A stretch of DNA of 39,927 nucleotides from Tubiluchus corallicola (taxonomy: Eukaryota; Priapulida; Priapulimorpha; Priapulimorphida; Tubiluchidae), in contig JAQGDQ010000853.1 in assembly GCA_030141605.1 (NCBI GenBank), forward strand, positions 47,343-87,269, read 5' to 3'. This document shows, piece after piece, positions 23,781-34,711 of the stretch. Every line of letters begins with the position of its first letter. Within the stretch, counting starts at the first letter, position 1. The translations under genes and the position numbers were made by a program. Under the pieces are notes generated by a model, which had not been told where the DNA came from, ran no database searches, and was given only the letters and a program-made list of their open reading frames with translations.

Positions 23781-23817
23781 TAGTCATCTTATTGTCATTT
23801 TTATTTCAGGTTTTTAC
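23781..23817 (+). promoter_or_regulatory. Probable 3' splice acceptor of Shaw coding exon 1 (proximal copy)
   Basis: A pyrimidine-rich tract ends in tttttatttcag, with AG at 23808-23809, 33 bases before the Shaw ATG. The same stretch, from tagtcat through caggttttt, occurs at 23214-23251, so it is one of two near-identical acceptors. It implies at least one 5' non-coding exon upstream. Confidence 0.7.
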
Positions 23818-23823
23818 ACCGTC

Positions 23824-23853
23824 ATGCATCACGTGACCAGCTATGGACGCTGA
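23824..23853 (+). promoter_or_regulatory. Short upstream ORF overlapping the Shaw start codon
   Basis: An ATG at 23824 opens a nine-codon frame that ends with TGA at 23851-23853, eight bases past the Shaw ATG at 23843. It lies between the exon's acceptor (AG at 23808-23809) and the main start. Overlapping upstream ORFs commonly reduce translation of the main frame. That role here is inference; its presence in the mRNA depends on use of the 23809 acceptor. Confidence 0.5.
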
Positions 23854-24349
23854 GAATAGGGTTATCGTCAACGTGGGTGGAATTCGCCACGAGACATACA
23901 AGGCTACATTGAAGAAGATACCAGCAACTAGACTTTCTAGGCTTACGGAAGCCCTAGCAAACTATGATCCCGTGTTAAACGAGTACTTCTTTGACCGACA
24001 TCCGGGTGTTTTTGCCCAAGTTCTTAATTACTACCGTTCTGGGAAGCTGCACTACCCCACTGATGTCTGCGGCCCACTGTTTGAAGAGGAACTGGAGTTC
24101 TGGGGGTTGGATGCTAATCAGGTGGAACCGTGTTGCTGGATGACGTACACTCAGCACCGTGACACTCAGCAAACGCTTGCCGTGTTAGATCGGTTAGATC
24201 TGGACACAGAGAAACCAAGCGACGAAGACGTGGCAAGAAAATTCGGGATCGAAGAGGAGTATTTCTCCGGAAGTATATCCTGTTGGAAGAAATTTCAGCC
24301 CAAAGTTTGGGCTCTTTTTGATGAGCCTTACTCTTCCAAAGCAGCAAAG
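23843..24349 (+). CDS. Shaw: Shaw (Kv3-type) voltage-gated K+ channel, coding exon 1: T1 tetramerization domain
   Basis: This exon encodes residues 1-169 of a Shaw/Kv3 potassium channel, a tetrameric plasma-membrane channel that repolarizes excitable cells. The start [20 protein letters not shown] is the typical Shaw N-terminus and lacks an N-terminal inactivation ball. Residues 7-105 form the T1/BTB domain, with the NVGG and FFDRHP motifs. The zinc-binding pattern of non-Shaker T1 domains is intact (H70, C76, C97, C98, spacing HX5CX20CC). The exon ends after [10 protein letters not shown] at a consensus donor (AAG|gtgagt), phase 0, just before S1. The next coding exon begins at 38046. The start is chosen by family alignment; a short overlapping upstream ORF (23824-23853) precedes it. 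The donor is duplicated 29 bp downstream. Family and domain assignment are very secure; exon boundaries are read from splice consensus. Confidence 0.96.
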
Positions 24350-24386
24350 GTGAGTTTTACTCTTCCAAAGCAGCAGAGGTGAGTTC
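24329..24386 (+). promoter_or_regulatory. Tandemly duplicated 5' splice donor of Shaw exon 1
   Basis: A 29-bp unit (tactcttccaaagcagc plus the donor) is present twice in a row. Donor 1 is AAG|GTGAGTTTT at 24350 and donor 2 is GAG|GTGAGTTCA at 24379. Both fit the consensus. Donor 2 adds 29 nt and would shift the frame when joined to 38046. Confidence 0.9.
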
Positions 24387-24486
24387 AGCTGCTGTCTTTA
24401 TCAATCATTCGTTCTTTTGTGTGTTTTAAACTGTAACGACTATCATAAGACGATACAATTCTTCACATTTAATAAAAAACTGGAAA

Positions 24487-25065
24487 CAATCTTAAACTGT
24501 TGATGAAAACAATCTACTCCTTGAAATATTGAAAGGAAACTTACAATTTTTTTCAAAAATGATTTACGTGAAAGAATTATCACCACACAAACACAATTTC
24601 ACGTTTGCGTCGCTAGTTCTTCACTGTTACATGCATTTCAGTATTTGTTATTTAGATGGGCACTAGCGTCTGTATATTGTAAACACGTTGCATGAAAAAC
24701 AGGTGCTTTACCTCTCAGTTCAGAGCTGCTCGTTTGTGACGTAATACACACGTTTGACAGGTCGTGCGTGCGCACGGCAATAAATTTAAAACGTCACTTT
24801 TTAACTTAAAAGTTGCCGAGCTTTATATATTACACTGAATATGGCACAGGAGCACTGTATTTCAATTTTCGCTTTTCCAAACATATTCAACACGCTCGTG
24901 GAATCTTTTTGAAAATCGGGTTAGTTTGTGACGTCATCACTAGTTGGGCTCGCCCACCGTTATTTAAGTTTTTAACCTGTTATTTAATTATCAGAAATGC
25001 TTTGGCTATGCTGTAGGTGTTAAAATCTATTTTACCGTACTTCAAAATGGGGTAGCATAAGAAAA
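24487..25065 (+). repeat. Dispersed repeat family R1, copy in the Shaw intron
   Basis: Starts at gatgaaaacaatctactcct and carries gaattatcaccacacaaaca, tagatgggcactagcgtctg, gtttgtgacgtcatcactag and aaaatggggtagcat in order. Confidence 0.85.
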
Positions 25066-25329
25066 ATGTTTTTTTATCCTGTTCCCTTATTCCCTGTTTT
25101 TATCCTGTTTTTGGGAATAGGTTTTTGTTTTTTTCTAACACAACAAGTACTTGCATTGTTTATTATGTAGTTGTAAGAGACCCGCTTTGATTAAAGGGGA
25201 TGAAAAGGCAATCTTAAAGCATATCCCCAAATGCTTCAAACACAAAGTTGTATTATTTTGCATTACGGTTACCTGCTTGAAACACTTACATACTGAAAAG
25301 AAGCCAAGAAGCCATACGTGTTTACGAAA

Positions 25330-25640
25330 GCGAGTATTGAAGTACTGTGCTACTGTAGGATATTCAGCGTGTTACACTAAAATTCAGCAATTTTAAATAT
25401 AAAAATTCAAATTTCAAATTTTTGCGCTGTGCGCACGTATGACCTGGAGAACGTGTGTATTACGTCACAAACTAACACATCTGAACTGAGAGGAAGAGCA
25501 GCTGTTTTTATGCAGCGCGTTTCCTAGTGCTCGTCTAACTAGCAAATGGCGAAATGCATGTAACAGTGAAGAACTAGTGGCGCCAGTGTGTTTGTGTGGT
25601 AATAATTCTTTCACGAGTGTCATTTTTAAAAAACAATTTT
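25330..25640 (-). repeat. Dispersed repeat family R1, minus-strand 5' portion
   Basis: Plus-strand blocks cacaaactaacacatctgaa, agtgctcgtctaactagcaa and tttgtgtggtaataattctt are R1 in reverse. With the preceding plus-strand copy it forms an inverted pair about 300 bp apart. Confidence 0.82.
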
Positions 25641-25679
25641 TAACAAGTGATTATATGGAAAAGGACGATTACACGACGA

Positions 25680-26302
25680 GAAAAAACATAGATAAATGCT
25701 ACGTTTTAGGTAGAGAAAAAATACAGCTAAATACTACGTTTTAGGCAGAGGAAAAATAGAGCTAAATGCTACGTTTTAGGCAGAGAAAAAATAGAGCCAA
25801 ATTCTACGTTTTAGGCAGAGGAAAAATAGAGCTAAATGCTACGTTTTAGGCAGAGGAAAAATAAAGCTAAATGCTACGTTTTAGGCAGAGGAAAAATAGA
25901 GCTAAATGCTACGTTTTATGTAGAGAAAAAATAGAGCTAAATGCTACGTTTTAGGCAGAGGAAAAATAGAGCTAAATGCTACGTTTTAGGCAGGGGAAAA
26001 ATAGAGCCAAATGCTACGTTTTAGGCAGAGAAAAAATAGAGCCAAATGCTACGTTTTAGGCAGAGGAAAAATAGAGAAAATGCTACGTTTTAGGCAGAGG
26101 AAAAATAGAGCTAAATGCTACGTTTTAGGCAGAGGAAATATAGAGCCAAATGCTACGTTTTAGGCAGAGGAAAAATAGAGCCAAATGCTACGTTTTAGGC
26201 AGAGGAAAAATAGAGCCAAATGCTACGTTTTATGTAGAGAAAAAATAAAGCTAAATGCTACGTTTTAGGCAGAGGAAAAATAAAGCTAAATGCTACGTTT
26301 AA
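25680..26302. repeat. 35-bp minisatellite, about 17 copies
   Basis: The unit is ctacgttttaggcagaggaa followed by aaatagagctaaatg. Variants include gtagagaaa for gcagaggaa and gagcc for gagct. Confidence 0.94.
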
Positions 26303-26605
26303 CCTATTGGCTACATTAGGTTAACGACTACATCAAAATGAAACAATATACAAAACACAAATACAATGATTACATACCGAGAACTGGCTACGGATTATCC
26401 TCGACAAGGAGGAGGTGGAGTACCATAACGTGATGGTATGACACCCCAACCTAGCTAGGAAAATTTTGACAAGATTACAACTATATATATATATGTACCG
26501 TCTGAGAAGGACGCCTTTATGCAAGTGATTACACGGCTAATTGAGAATGAATCCAAAAGTAGTTTACATAGAGTTAAATGTAGACTATATAAGGTTTGTA
26601 AGGGT
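26303..26605. other. No gene recognised
   Basis: Short spacer with an (AT) run near 26482. No gene is visible. Confidence 0.5.
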
Positions 26606-26925
26606 GGATCCATGCCAACCATGAGGGCGGATCCATGCAATCATGAATGTAAACACTTTCACTCGAGGGCGGATCCATGCAACCATGAATGTAAACACTT
26701 TCACTCGAGGGCGGATCCATGCAACCATGAATGTAAACACTTTCACTCGAGGGTGGATCCATGCAACCATGAATGTAAACACTTTCACTCGAGGGTGGAT
26801 CCATGCAACCATGAATGTAAACACTTTCACTCGAGGGTGGATCCATGCAACCATGAATGTAAACACTTTCACTCGAGGGTGGATCCATGCAACCATGAAT
26901 GTAAACACTTTCACTCGAGGGGCGC
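26606..26925. repeat. 42-bp minisatellite, 7 regular copies
   Basis: The unit is gggcggatccatgcaaccat, gaatgtaaacactttcactc, ga. As 42 is a multiple of 3, several frames stay open; the plus-strand frame repeats RADPCNHECKHFHS. There is no support for it being translated. Confidence 0.93.
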
Positions 26926-26929
26926 CATA

Positions 26930-27460
26930 ATGGCGTTGTTCACGAGAAACGTGCAATAAAACCATCTGAATGAAAATGAATGATATTACACAGGAAATTA
27001 AAAAGAGTAGCTCACATCCGATAAGCCACTACATTATCATGCAGTATTTGAGGTTATCAAAACAATTTATGAGGAAGCCATTCGCGTCGGTGTTTATCAA
27101 AGAACAACAAGTGAATTCCCTGAGCGTGACTGAGTGCTGGTATCATCTACTTTGTTATCACAGCGCCTCTATGGTCTGCAACTTACAAAAACTCCACTCA
27201 AAGGCGTTCTTGTCTCGCAGGGCATCTCTGCAATCAGATTTTGGATTGGCTTATCTGGACTAGAGAGGACGCGTCTCCTTGGAGACGTAAACCGATGTAA
27301 TTATTCCTACCAGGTTGTCGGCGAGGCTGCAGACCTAACAGTAACACAGACAACTTCCAGAGCATTTATTAATAAAACAATGCAACTTTCATTAAAAAAA
27401 CTTAAATTTACAACTGCTTTACAAATAGCAAATCACGTATTTATTATTAAAACGTACAAC
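26930..27460. other. No confident gene
   Basis: Overlapping short open frames cross 26970-27450. One reads RFWIGLSGLE at about 27232-27261, which recalls the FWIGL signature of C-type lectin domains, but the rest of the domain is not readable in that frame. Left unassigned. Confidence 0.35.
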
Positions 27461-27464
27461 TTTT

Positions 27465-27819
<355 letters not shown>

Positions 27820-27961
27820 ATATATTTAATATTAAATTTGGTTATTTACCATTATATTTTCATATAATATAACAGTTATTTAACTTTCATACATTCCACA
27901 GCAATTATAACGTACTTTATCACTCCCATGAAACACTAAAATAACAAATATTATCAGTGAT

Positions 27962-28340
27962 TTTTTTGGAAATTTTGACCAAACAGCATGCGGAAAAAAC
28001 GTTCTAGCGGCGCCTGGCGGGACTCTCGGAAGGAGATATATGACTCTTTAGAAAGAGCAAGAACAGGGCTACACGATGATGTGGGCTGCATTGTAGGACA
28101 CGTCCACCAAAAGGAATGCCAACGAGTTAATTAGAGTGTTCTATTTTTGGCGATTTTCGCTTGGAAAACTGCTGACGCAAAGCCATTGTTCTGACGTCAT
28201 CCATTACCTTAAACTTTAATTCAGTAAAAGCTTCTGGCTTTGTGTTAAGTAAGTAAACAAACACTAGGTAGGATGTTCGCGTATTTTTGATTACGAGTGG
28301 ATTTATACGCAAAATTTTTTTGCGGGGCCTTTGCTAGTGT
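27962..28340 (+). repeat. Dispersed repeat family R2, copy 2
   Basis: Same order as 12860-13262 (gttctagcggcgcctgg, gactctcggaaggagatata, gcctttgctagt) but without the GCT expansion and with an 18-bp-scale deletion near 28206. Confidence 0.85.
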
Positions 28341-28745
28341 ATAATACTGCTATTAGAGGATTCTTTAATTTTCCTAGATGCAAGCTAAATGTACGTTAGC
28401 TACGATGGACCACGTTTTTTCCGCATACACAGGAAAGCTGTGTTTAGTTTCAGAAGCAGGCTGTTTCTGACTCAGAATACTGATACAATGTACTAAGTTT
28501 TTCATGCATACGTAGCAAGGATGTATTTAGTCTCAGAAGTAGGCTGTTTTTGAGTCAGAATACTTTTAGTAATAGCTTACTGTACAATACTGATAGAATT
28601 TTAAGATCGAATATTTTTAAGTGGGTGGCAGAGAATTTTATTTACCCATTCTAACTAATCCTTTCTTGTATATAAGCTGACTATGTTTCTGTAAACAAAC
28701 TCCCGTGTTTTTTATACCTGTGCCTTATTTTTATTGTTCTATTGT
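28341..28745. other. No gene; small internal duplication
   Basis: The phrase agtttcagaagcaggctgtt (28447) is echoed at 28530 (agtctcagaagtaggctgtt), each followed by gagtcagaatac-like sequence. Confidence 0.5.
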
Positions 28746-29327
28746 GTGTATGAATCATTAAACTCAACAAGTTACTGCTAGATTCCAAATCATTAATATA
28801 AATTAAAAACAAAAGAGGACCGAGAACAGAACCTTGAGGTAGTCCAGTTGTGATATTGCAGAGTTGTGACTATGAATCATTAAACTCAACGTGTATACGG
28901 TTTTCGATTATTCAAGGTAACTGGAGAGCAGTGCTATAGAATTATTAGCCAAACGGTAATATCTGAGTTTATGAAGCAAAATTGCGTGGTCTAGCAAATC
29001 AAAAGCGTTGCGTAAATCCATAAAAATGACTAGAAATTGTTCACCGCAATTGAACCCATTAATAATATGGTCTACTAATTCTGCTGCAGAAAGCTCTGTG
29101 GAGTGCTGCTTCGTACGAAAGCTGTACTGGATGGAAAATATTAGAAATGCATAAATCATTAATCATTAATATAAATTAAAAACAAAATAGGACCGAGAAC
29201 AGAACCTTGAGGAAGTCCAGTTGTCATATCGCAGTTTTAGTTGAAATATTCATGAAGCTGATTGTAAATGTAATTCTTTCAAATGTTTTTCAGATTCTGA
29301 GACAACATGTAAATGTCTAAAGTAAAA
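28746..29327 (-). mobile_element. Inverted copy of the rearranged non-LTR retrotransposon fragment
   Basis: The minus strand repeats 2393-2967 almost base for base, including the identical 83-codon frame with DLRNAFDLLDHA (28908-29159) and the same unnatural order, motif B then motif A then motif B. It has one motif B module after motif A where the other copy has six. Confidence 0.92.
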
Positions 29328-29369
29328 TAAATAAATGCTGCTACATCACATCTTTAGATTGTAAACAGT

Positions 29370-29490
29370 ACATGTTCTATGGTGTAGGTTCTGCTTATAT
29401 AAACTGGTTGTTGTTTGTATAGTGTACGACTGATGATGACAGCTGATTGCTGTTCAAAAGCCAAACTAATAAATAGACAGACCAGTAGAA
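29370..29490 (+). repeat. Dispersed repeat tail (gatgatgacag) at left edge of the 80-bp array
   Basis: Matches 150-250 and 33340-33440 through taaactggttgttgtttgta and gactgatgatgacagctgat, then passes into the array-edge sequence also seen inverted at the window start. Confidence 0.75.
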
Positions 29491-32400
29491 AAGAAATTGA
29501 TACAGTAATAGATAGCAAAGTGTTTGAAAATAAAGTTAATAGAATTGAACTACTTTGCACATTAAGGGAAGGCTTAATGATAGAGTAATAGATAGCTAAG
29601 TGTTTGAAAATAAAGTTAATGGAATTGAACTACTTTGCACATTAAGAAAAGGCTTATTGATACAGTAATAGATAGCTAAGTGTTTGAAAATAAAGTTAAT
29701 GGAATTGAACTACTTTGCACATTAAGAGAAGGCTTATTGATACAGTAACAGATAGCTAAGTGTTTGAAAATAAAGTTAAAGGAATTGAACTACTTTGCAC
29801 ATTAAGAGAAGGCTTATTGATACAGTAATAGATAACTAAGTGTTTGAAAATAAAGTTAATGGAATTGAACTACTTTGCACATTAAGAGAAGGTTTACTGA
29901 TACAGTAATAGGTAGCTAAGTGTTTGAAAATAAAGTTAATGGAATTGAACTACTTTGCACATTAAGAGAAGGCTTATTGATACAGTAATAGATAGCTAAG
30001 TGTTTGAAAATAAAATTAAAGGAATTGAACTACTTTGCACATTAAGAGAAGGTTTACTGATACAGTAATAGATAGCTAAGTGTTTTTGAAAATAAAGTTA
30101 ATGGAATTGAACTACTTTGCACATTAAGAAAAGGCTTATTGATACAGTAATAGATAACTAAGTGTTTGAAAATAAAATTAAAGGAATTGAACTACTTTGC
30201 ACATTAAGAGAAGGCTTATTGATACAGTAATAGATAGCTAAGTGTTTGAAAATAAAGTTAATGGAATTGAACTACTTTGCACATTAAGAGAAGGCTTATT
30301 GATACAGTAATAGATAGCTAAGTGTTTGAAAATAAAGTTAATGGAATTGAACTACTTTGCACATTAAGAAAAGGCTTATTGATACAGTAATAGGTAGCTA
30401 AGTGTTTGAAAATAAAGTTAATGGAATTGAACTACTTTGCACATTAAGAGAAGGCTTAATGATACAGCAATAGATAGCTAAGTGTTTGAAAATAAAGTTA
30501 ATGGAATTGAACTACTTTGCACATTAAGAGAAGGCTTAATGATACAGTAATAGATAGCTAAGTGTTTGAAAATAAAGTTAATGGAATTGAACTACTTTGC
30601 ACATTAAGAGAAGGCTTATTGATACAGTAACAGATAGCTAAGTGTTTGAAAATAAAGTTAAAGGAATTGAACTACTTTGCACATTAAGAGAAGGCTTATT
30701 GATACAGTAATAGATAGCTAAGTGTTTGAAAATAAAGTTAATGGAATTGAACTACTTTGCACATTAAGAGAAGGCTTATTGATACAGTAATAGGTAGCTA
30801 AGTGTTTGAAAATAAAGTTAATGGAATTGAACTACTTTGCACATTAAGAGAAGGCTTATTGATACAGTAATAGGTAGCTAAGTGTTTGAAAATAAAGTTA
30901 ATGGAATTGAACTACTTTGCACATTTAGAGAAGGCTTATTGATACAGTAATAGATAGCTAAGTGTTTGAAAATAAAGTTAATGGAATTGAACTACTTTGC
31001 ACATTAAGAGAAGGCTTATTGATACAGTAATAGATAGCTAAGTGTTTGAAAATAAAGTTAATGGAATTGAACTACTTTGCACATTAAGAAAAGGCTTATT
31101 GATACAGTAATAGATAGCTAAGTGTTTGAAAATAAAGTTAATGGAATTGAACTACTTTGCACATTAAGAAAAGGCTTATTGATACAGTAATAGATAGCTA
31201 AGTGTTTGAAAATAAAGTTAATGGAATTGAACTACTTTGCACATTAAGAGAAGGCTTATTGATACAGTAATAGATAGCTAAGTGTTTGAAAATAAAGTTA
31301 ATGGAATTGAACTACTTTGCACATTAAGAGAAGGCTTATTGATACAGTAATAGGTAGCTAAGTGTTTGAAAATAAAGTTAATGGAATTGAACTACTTTGC
31401 ACATTAAGAGAAGGCTTATTGATACAGTAATAGATAGCTAAGTGTTTGAAAATAAAGTTAATGGAATTGAACTACTTTGCACATTAAGAGAAGGCTTATT
31501 GATACAGTAATAGATAGCTAAGTGTTTGAAAATAAAGTTAATGGAATTGAACTACTTTGCACATTAAGAAAAGGCTTATTGATACAGTAATAGGTAGCTA
31601 AATGTTTGAAAATAAAGTTAAAGGAATTGAACTACTTTGCACATTAAGAAAAGGCTTATTGATACAGTAATAGGTAGCTAAGTGTTTGAAAATAAAGTTA
31701 ATGGAATTGAACTACTTTGCACATTAAGAGAAGGCTTATTGATACAGTAATAGATAGCTAAGTGTTTGAAAATAAAGTTAATGGAATTGAACTACTTTGC
31801 ACATTAAGAGAAGGCTTATTGATACAGTAATAGATAGCTAAGTGTTTGAAAATAAAGTTAATGGAATTGAACTACTTTGCACATTAAGAGAAGGCTTATT
31901 GATACAGTAATAGATAGCTAAGTGTTTGAAAATAAAGTTAATGGAATTGAACTACTTTGCACATTTAGAGAAGGCTTATTGATACAGTAATAGATAGCTA
32001 AGTGTTTGAAAATAAAGTTAATGGAATTGAACTACTTTGCACATTAAGAAAAGGCTTATTGATACAGTAATAGATAGCTAAGTGTTTGAAAATAAAGTTA
32101 ATGGAATTGAACTACTTTGCACATTTAGAGAAGGCTTATTGATACAGTAATAGATAGCTAAGTGTTTGAAAATAAAGTTAATGGAATTGAACTACTTTGC
32201 ACATTAAGAGAAGGCTTATTGATACAGTAATAGATAGCTAAGTGTTTGAAAATAAAGTTAATGGAATTGAACTACTTTGCACATTAAGAAAAGGCTTATT
32301 GATACAGTAATAGATAGCTAAGTGTTTGAAAATAAAGTTAATGGAATTGAACTACTTTGCACATTTAGAGAAGGCTTATTGATACAGTAATAGATAGCTA

Positions 32401-33340
32401 AGTGTTTGAAAATAAACTTAATAGAATTGAACTACTTTGCACATTAAGAGAAGGCTTATTGATACAGTAATAGATAGCTAAGTGTTTGAAAATAAAGTTA
32501 ATGGAATTGAACTACTTTGTACATTAAGAGAAGGCTTATTGATACAGTAATAGGTAGCTAAGTGCTTGAAAATAAAGTTAATGGAATTGAACTACTTTGC
32601 ACATTAAGAGAAGGCTTATTGATACAGTAATAGATAACTAAGTGTTTGAAAATAAAGTTAATGGAATTGAACTACTTTGCACATTAAGAGAAGGTTTATT
32701 GATACAGTAATAGGTAGCTAAGTGTTTGAAAATAAAGTTAATGGAATTGAACTACTTTGCACATTAAGAGAAGGCTTATTGATACAGTAATAGATAGCTA
32801 AGTGTTTGAAAATAAAATTAAAGGAATTGAACTACTTTGCACATTAAGAGAAGGTTTACTGATACAGTAATAGATAGCTAAGTGTTTGAAAATAAAGTTA
32901 ATGGAATTGAACTACTTTGCACATTAAGAAAAGGCTTATTGATACAGTAATAGATAACTAAGTGTTTGAAAATAAAATTAAAGGAATTGAACTACTTTGC
33001 ACATTAAGAGAAGGCTTATTGATACAGTAATAGATAGCTAAGTGTTTGAAAATAAAGTTAATGGAATTGAACTACTTTGCACATTAAGAGAAGGCTTATT
33101 GATACAGTAATAGATAGCTAAGTGTTTGAAAATAAAGTTAATGGAATTGAACTACTTTGCACATTAAGAAAAGGCTTATTGATACAGTAATAGATAGCTA
33201 AGTGTTTGAAAATAAAGTTAATGGAATTGAACTGCTTTGCACATTAAGAGAAGGCTTATTGATACAGTAATAGATAGCTAAGTGTTTGAAAATAAAGTTA
33301 AAGGAATTGAACTACTTTGCACATTAGGAAAAGGCTTATT
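29491..33340. repeat. 80-bp satellite-like array, about 48 copies
   Basis: The unit is gatacagtaatagatagcta, agtgtttgaaaataaagtta, atggaattgaactactttgc, acattaagagaaggcttatt. Nearly every plus-strand unit contains AATAAA. Variant patterns show block copying: the run with aaaattaaagg and ggtttactg at about 29961-30240 recurs 2800 bp (35 units) later at about 32761-33060, and a three-unit pattern repeats around 32121-32361. Confidence 0.97.
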
Positions 33341-33440
33341 AGGGTACATAGATAAACTGGTTGTTATTTGTATAATGTAGCACTGATGATGACAGCTGGA
33401 TGCTCTCGAAACATTTGGACATGTTTTTAAACGGTTGTTA
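33341..33440 (+). repeat. Dispersed repeat tail (gatgatgacag) at right edge of the 80-bp array
   Basis: Same orientation as the left-edge copy. It reads tttgtataatgtagcactga then tgatgacagctggatgctct, with the hairpin arms diverged from the other two copies. Confidence 0.75.
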
Positions 33441-33749
33441 ATAAAATTCGTACGTTTTAATAATAAATACGGGATTTGTTAATTTGGCTTCTGAAACTAA
33501 TATGGAATTTATTGTGACCAATCACAAACAAGGTATAAATTTCAACTTCTCCGCAGGCTGCGCAGCGAAAATGCCCAAGGTGCAACTTAAGGAAATGGCT
33601 TCCTTCGTACAAAAGGGACTGCTCATGATGCGACGGATTCCCTTGCGCAAAAAGCTTTATTGACTGTTTTGCCTGGCGACTCGCTTCTGTTGTTGCTCAT
33701 TTTTCCCGGCAAAACAGTTTCATTGAATCTCTTTGAAGAATTTTTATAA
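33441..33749. other. No gene recognised
   Basis: Moderately GC-rich target-site neighbourhood of the hAT element; no convincing ORF. Confidence 0.5.
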
Positions 33750-33770
33750 CTTTCGGCCAGTGGCGGCTCG

Positions 33771-34487
33771 AGTATAGGTACCGTGGTACTGCAGCACCCC
33801 CTGTGGCGGTTTATGTATGAGTACCGTGGTACTGCAGCAACCCCTGTGGCGGCTCGTGTATAAGTACCGTGGTACTGCAGCACCCCCTGTGGCGGCTCGT
33901 GTATGAGTGCCGTGGTACTGCAGCACCCCCTGTGGCGGCTCGTGTATAAGTACCGTGGAACTGCAGCACCCCCTGTGGCGGCTCGTGTATAAGTACCGTG
34001 GTACTGCAGCACCCCCTGTGGCGGCTCGTGTATGAGTATCGTGGTACTGCAGCACCCCTTTGGCGGCTTGTGTATAGGTACCGTGGTACTGCAGCACCCC
34101 CTGTGGCGGCTCGTGTATAGGTACCGTGGTACTGCAGCACCCCCTGTGGCGGCTCGTGTATAAGTAGCGTGGTACTGCAGCGCCCTCAGTGGCAGCTCGT
34201 GTATAAGTACCGTGGTACTGCAGCGCCCCCTGTGGCGGCTCGTGTATAAGTGCCGTGTTACTGCAGCACCCCCTGGCGGCTCGTGTATAAGTAGCGTGGT
34301 ACTGCAGCGCCCCCTGTGGCGGCTCGTGCATAAGTAGCGTGGTACTGCAGCGCCCCCAGTGGCGGCTCCTGTATAAGTACCGTGTTACTGCAGCACCCCC
34401 TGGCGGCTCGTGTATAAGTAGCGTGGTACTGCAGCGCCCCCAGTGGCAGCTCGTGCATAAGTAGCGTGGTACTGCAGCGCCCCCTGT
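33771..34487 (+). repeat. About 43-bp GC-rich minisatellite made from the hAT terminus, about 17 copies
   Basis: The unit is tggcggctcgtgtataagta, ccgtggtactgcagcacccc, ctg. Each unit repeats TGGCGGCTCG of the terminal inverted repeat. Later units swap caccccc for cgccccc or cgcccccag. Long minus-strand frames over it follow from the periodicity. Confidence 0.92.
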
Positions 34488-34711
34488 TTTCACTCATTTT
34501 TATTGATAATATTCAATATAATAGTTCTTCTTTCATTTGCTCCTTTTTTATACTTATGCGGAGGTTCAGTGCACGTGAGAGATGTACAATTTGCTTTGTG
34601 TTGTTTGGCTGTTGTGCGCATGCGGCCATGCGCAGTAGTCTCAGATAACACGCTGCACACGATCGTGTGCTGCTAGGTAGAGAAAGTACTGTCTCTGTGA
34701 CTGTAAGTGAA

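Noticed and set aside
25680-26302. ttaggc in every 35-bp unit as a nematode-type telomere relic
   Set aside because: The hexamer occurs once per unit in a longer unrelated unit and never in tandem; coincidence.
29491-33340. Regular repeats as a possible CRISPR array
   Set aside because: Whole 80-bp units are near-identical with no unique spacers, and the context is an animal intron. The same applies to the 45-, 51- and 91-bp arrays.
33771-34487. CTCF-like sites (gccacaggggg on the minus strand) in the GC-rich array
   Set aside because: The core is one base shorter than the CTCF consensus, so the spacing of contacts is wrong. Not claimed.
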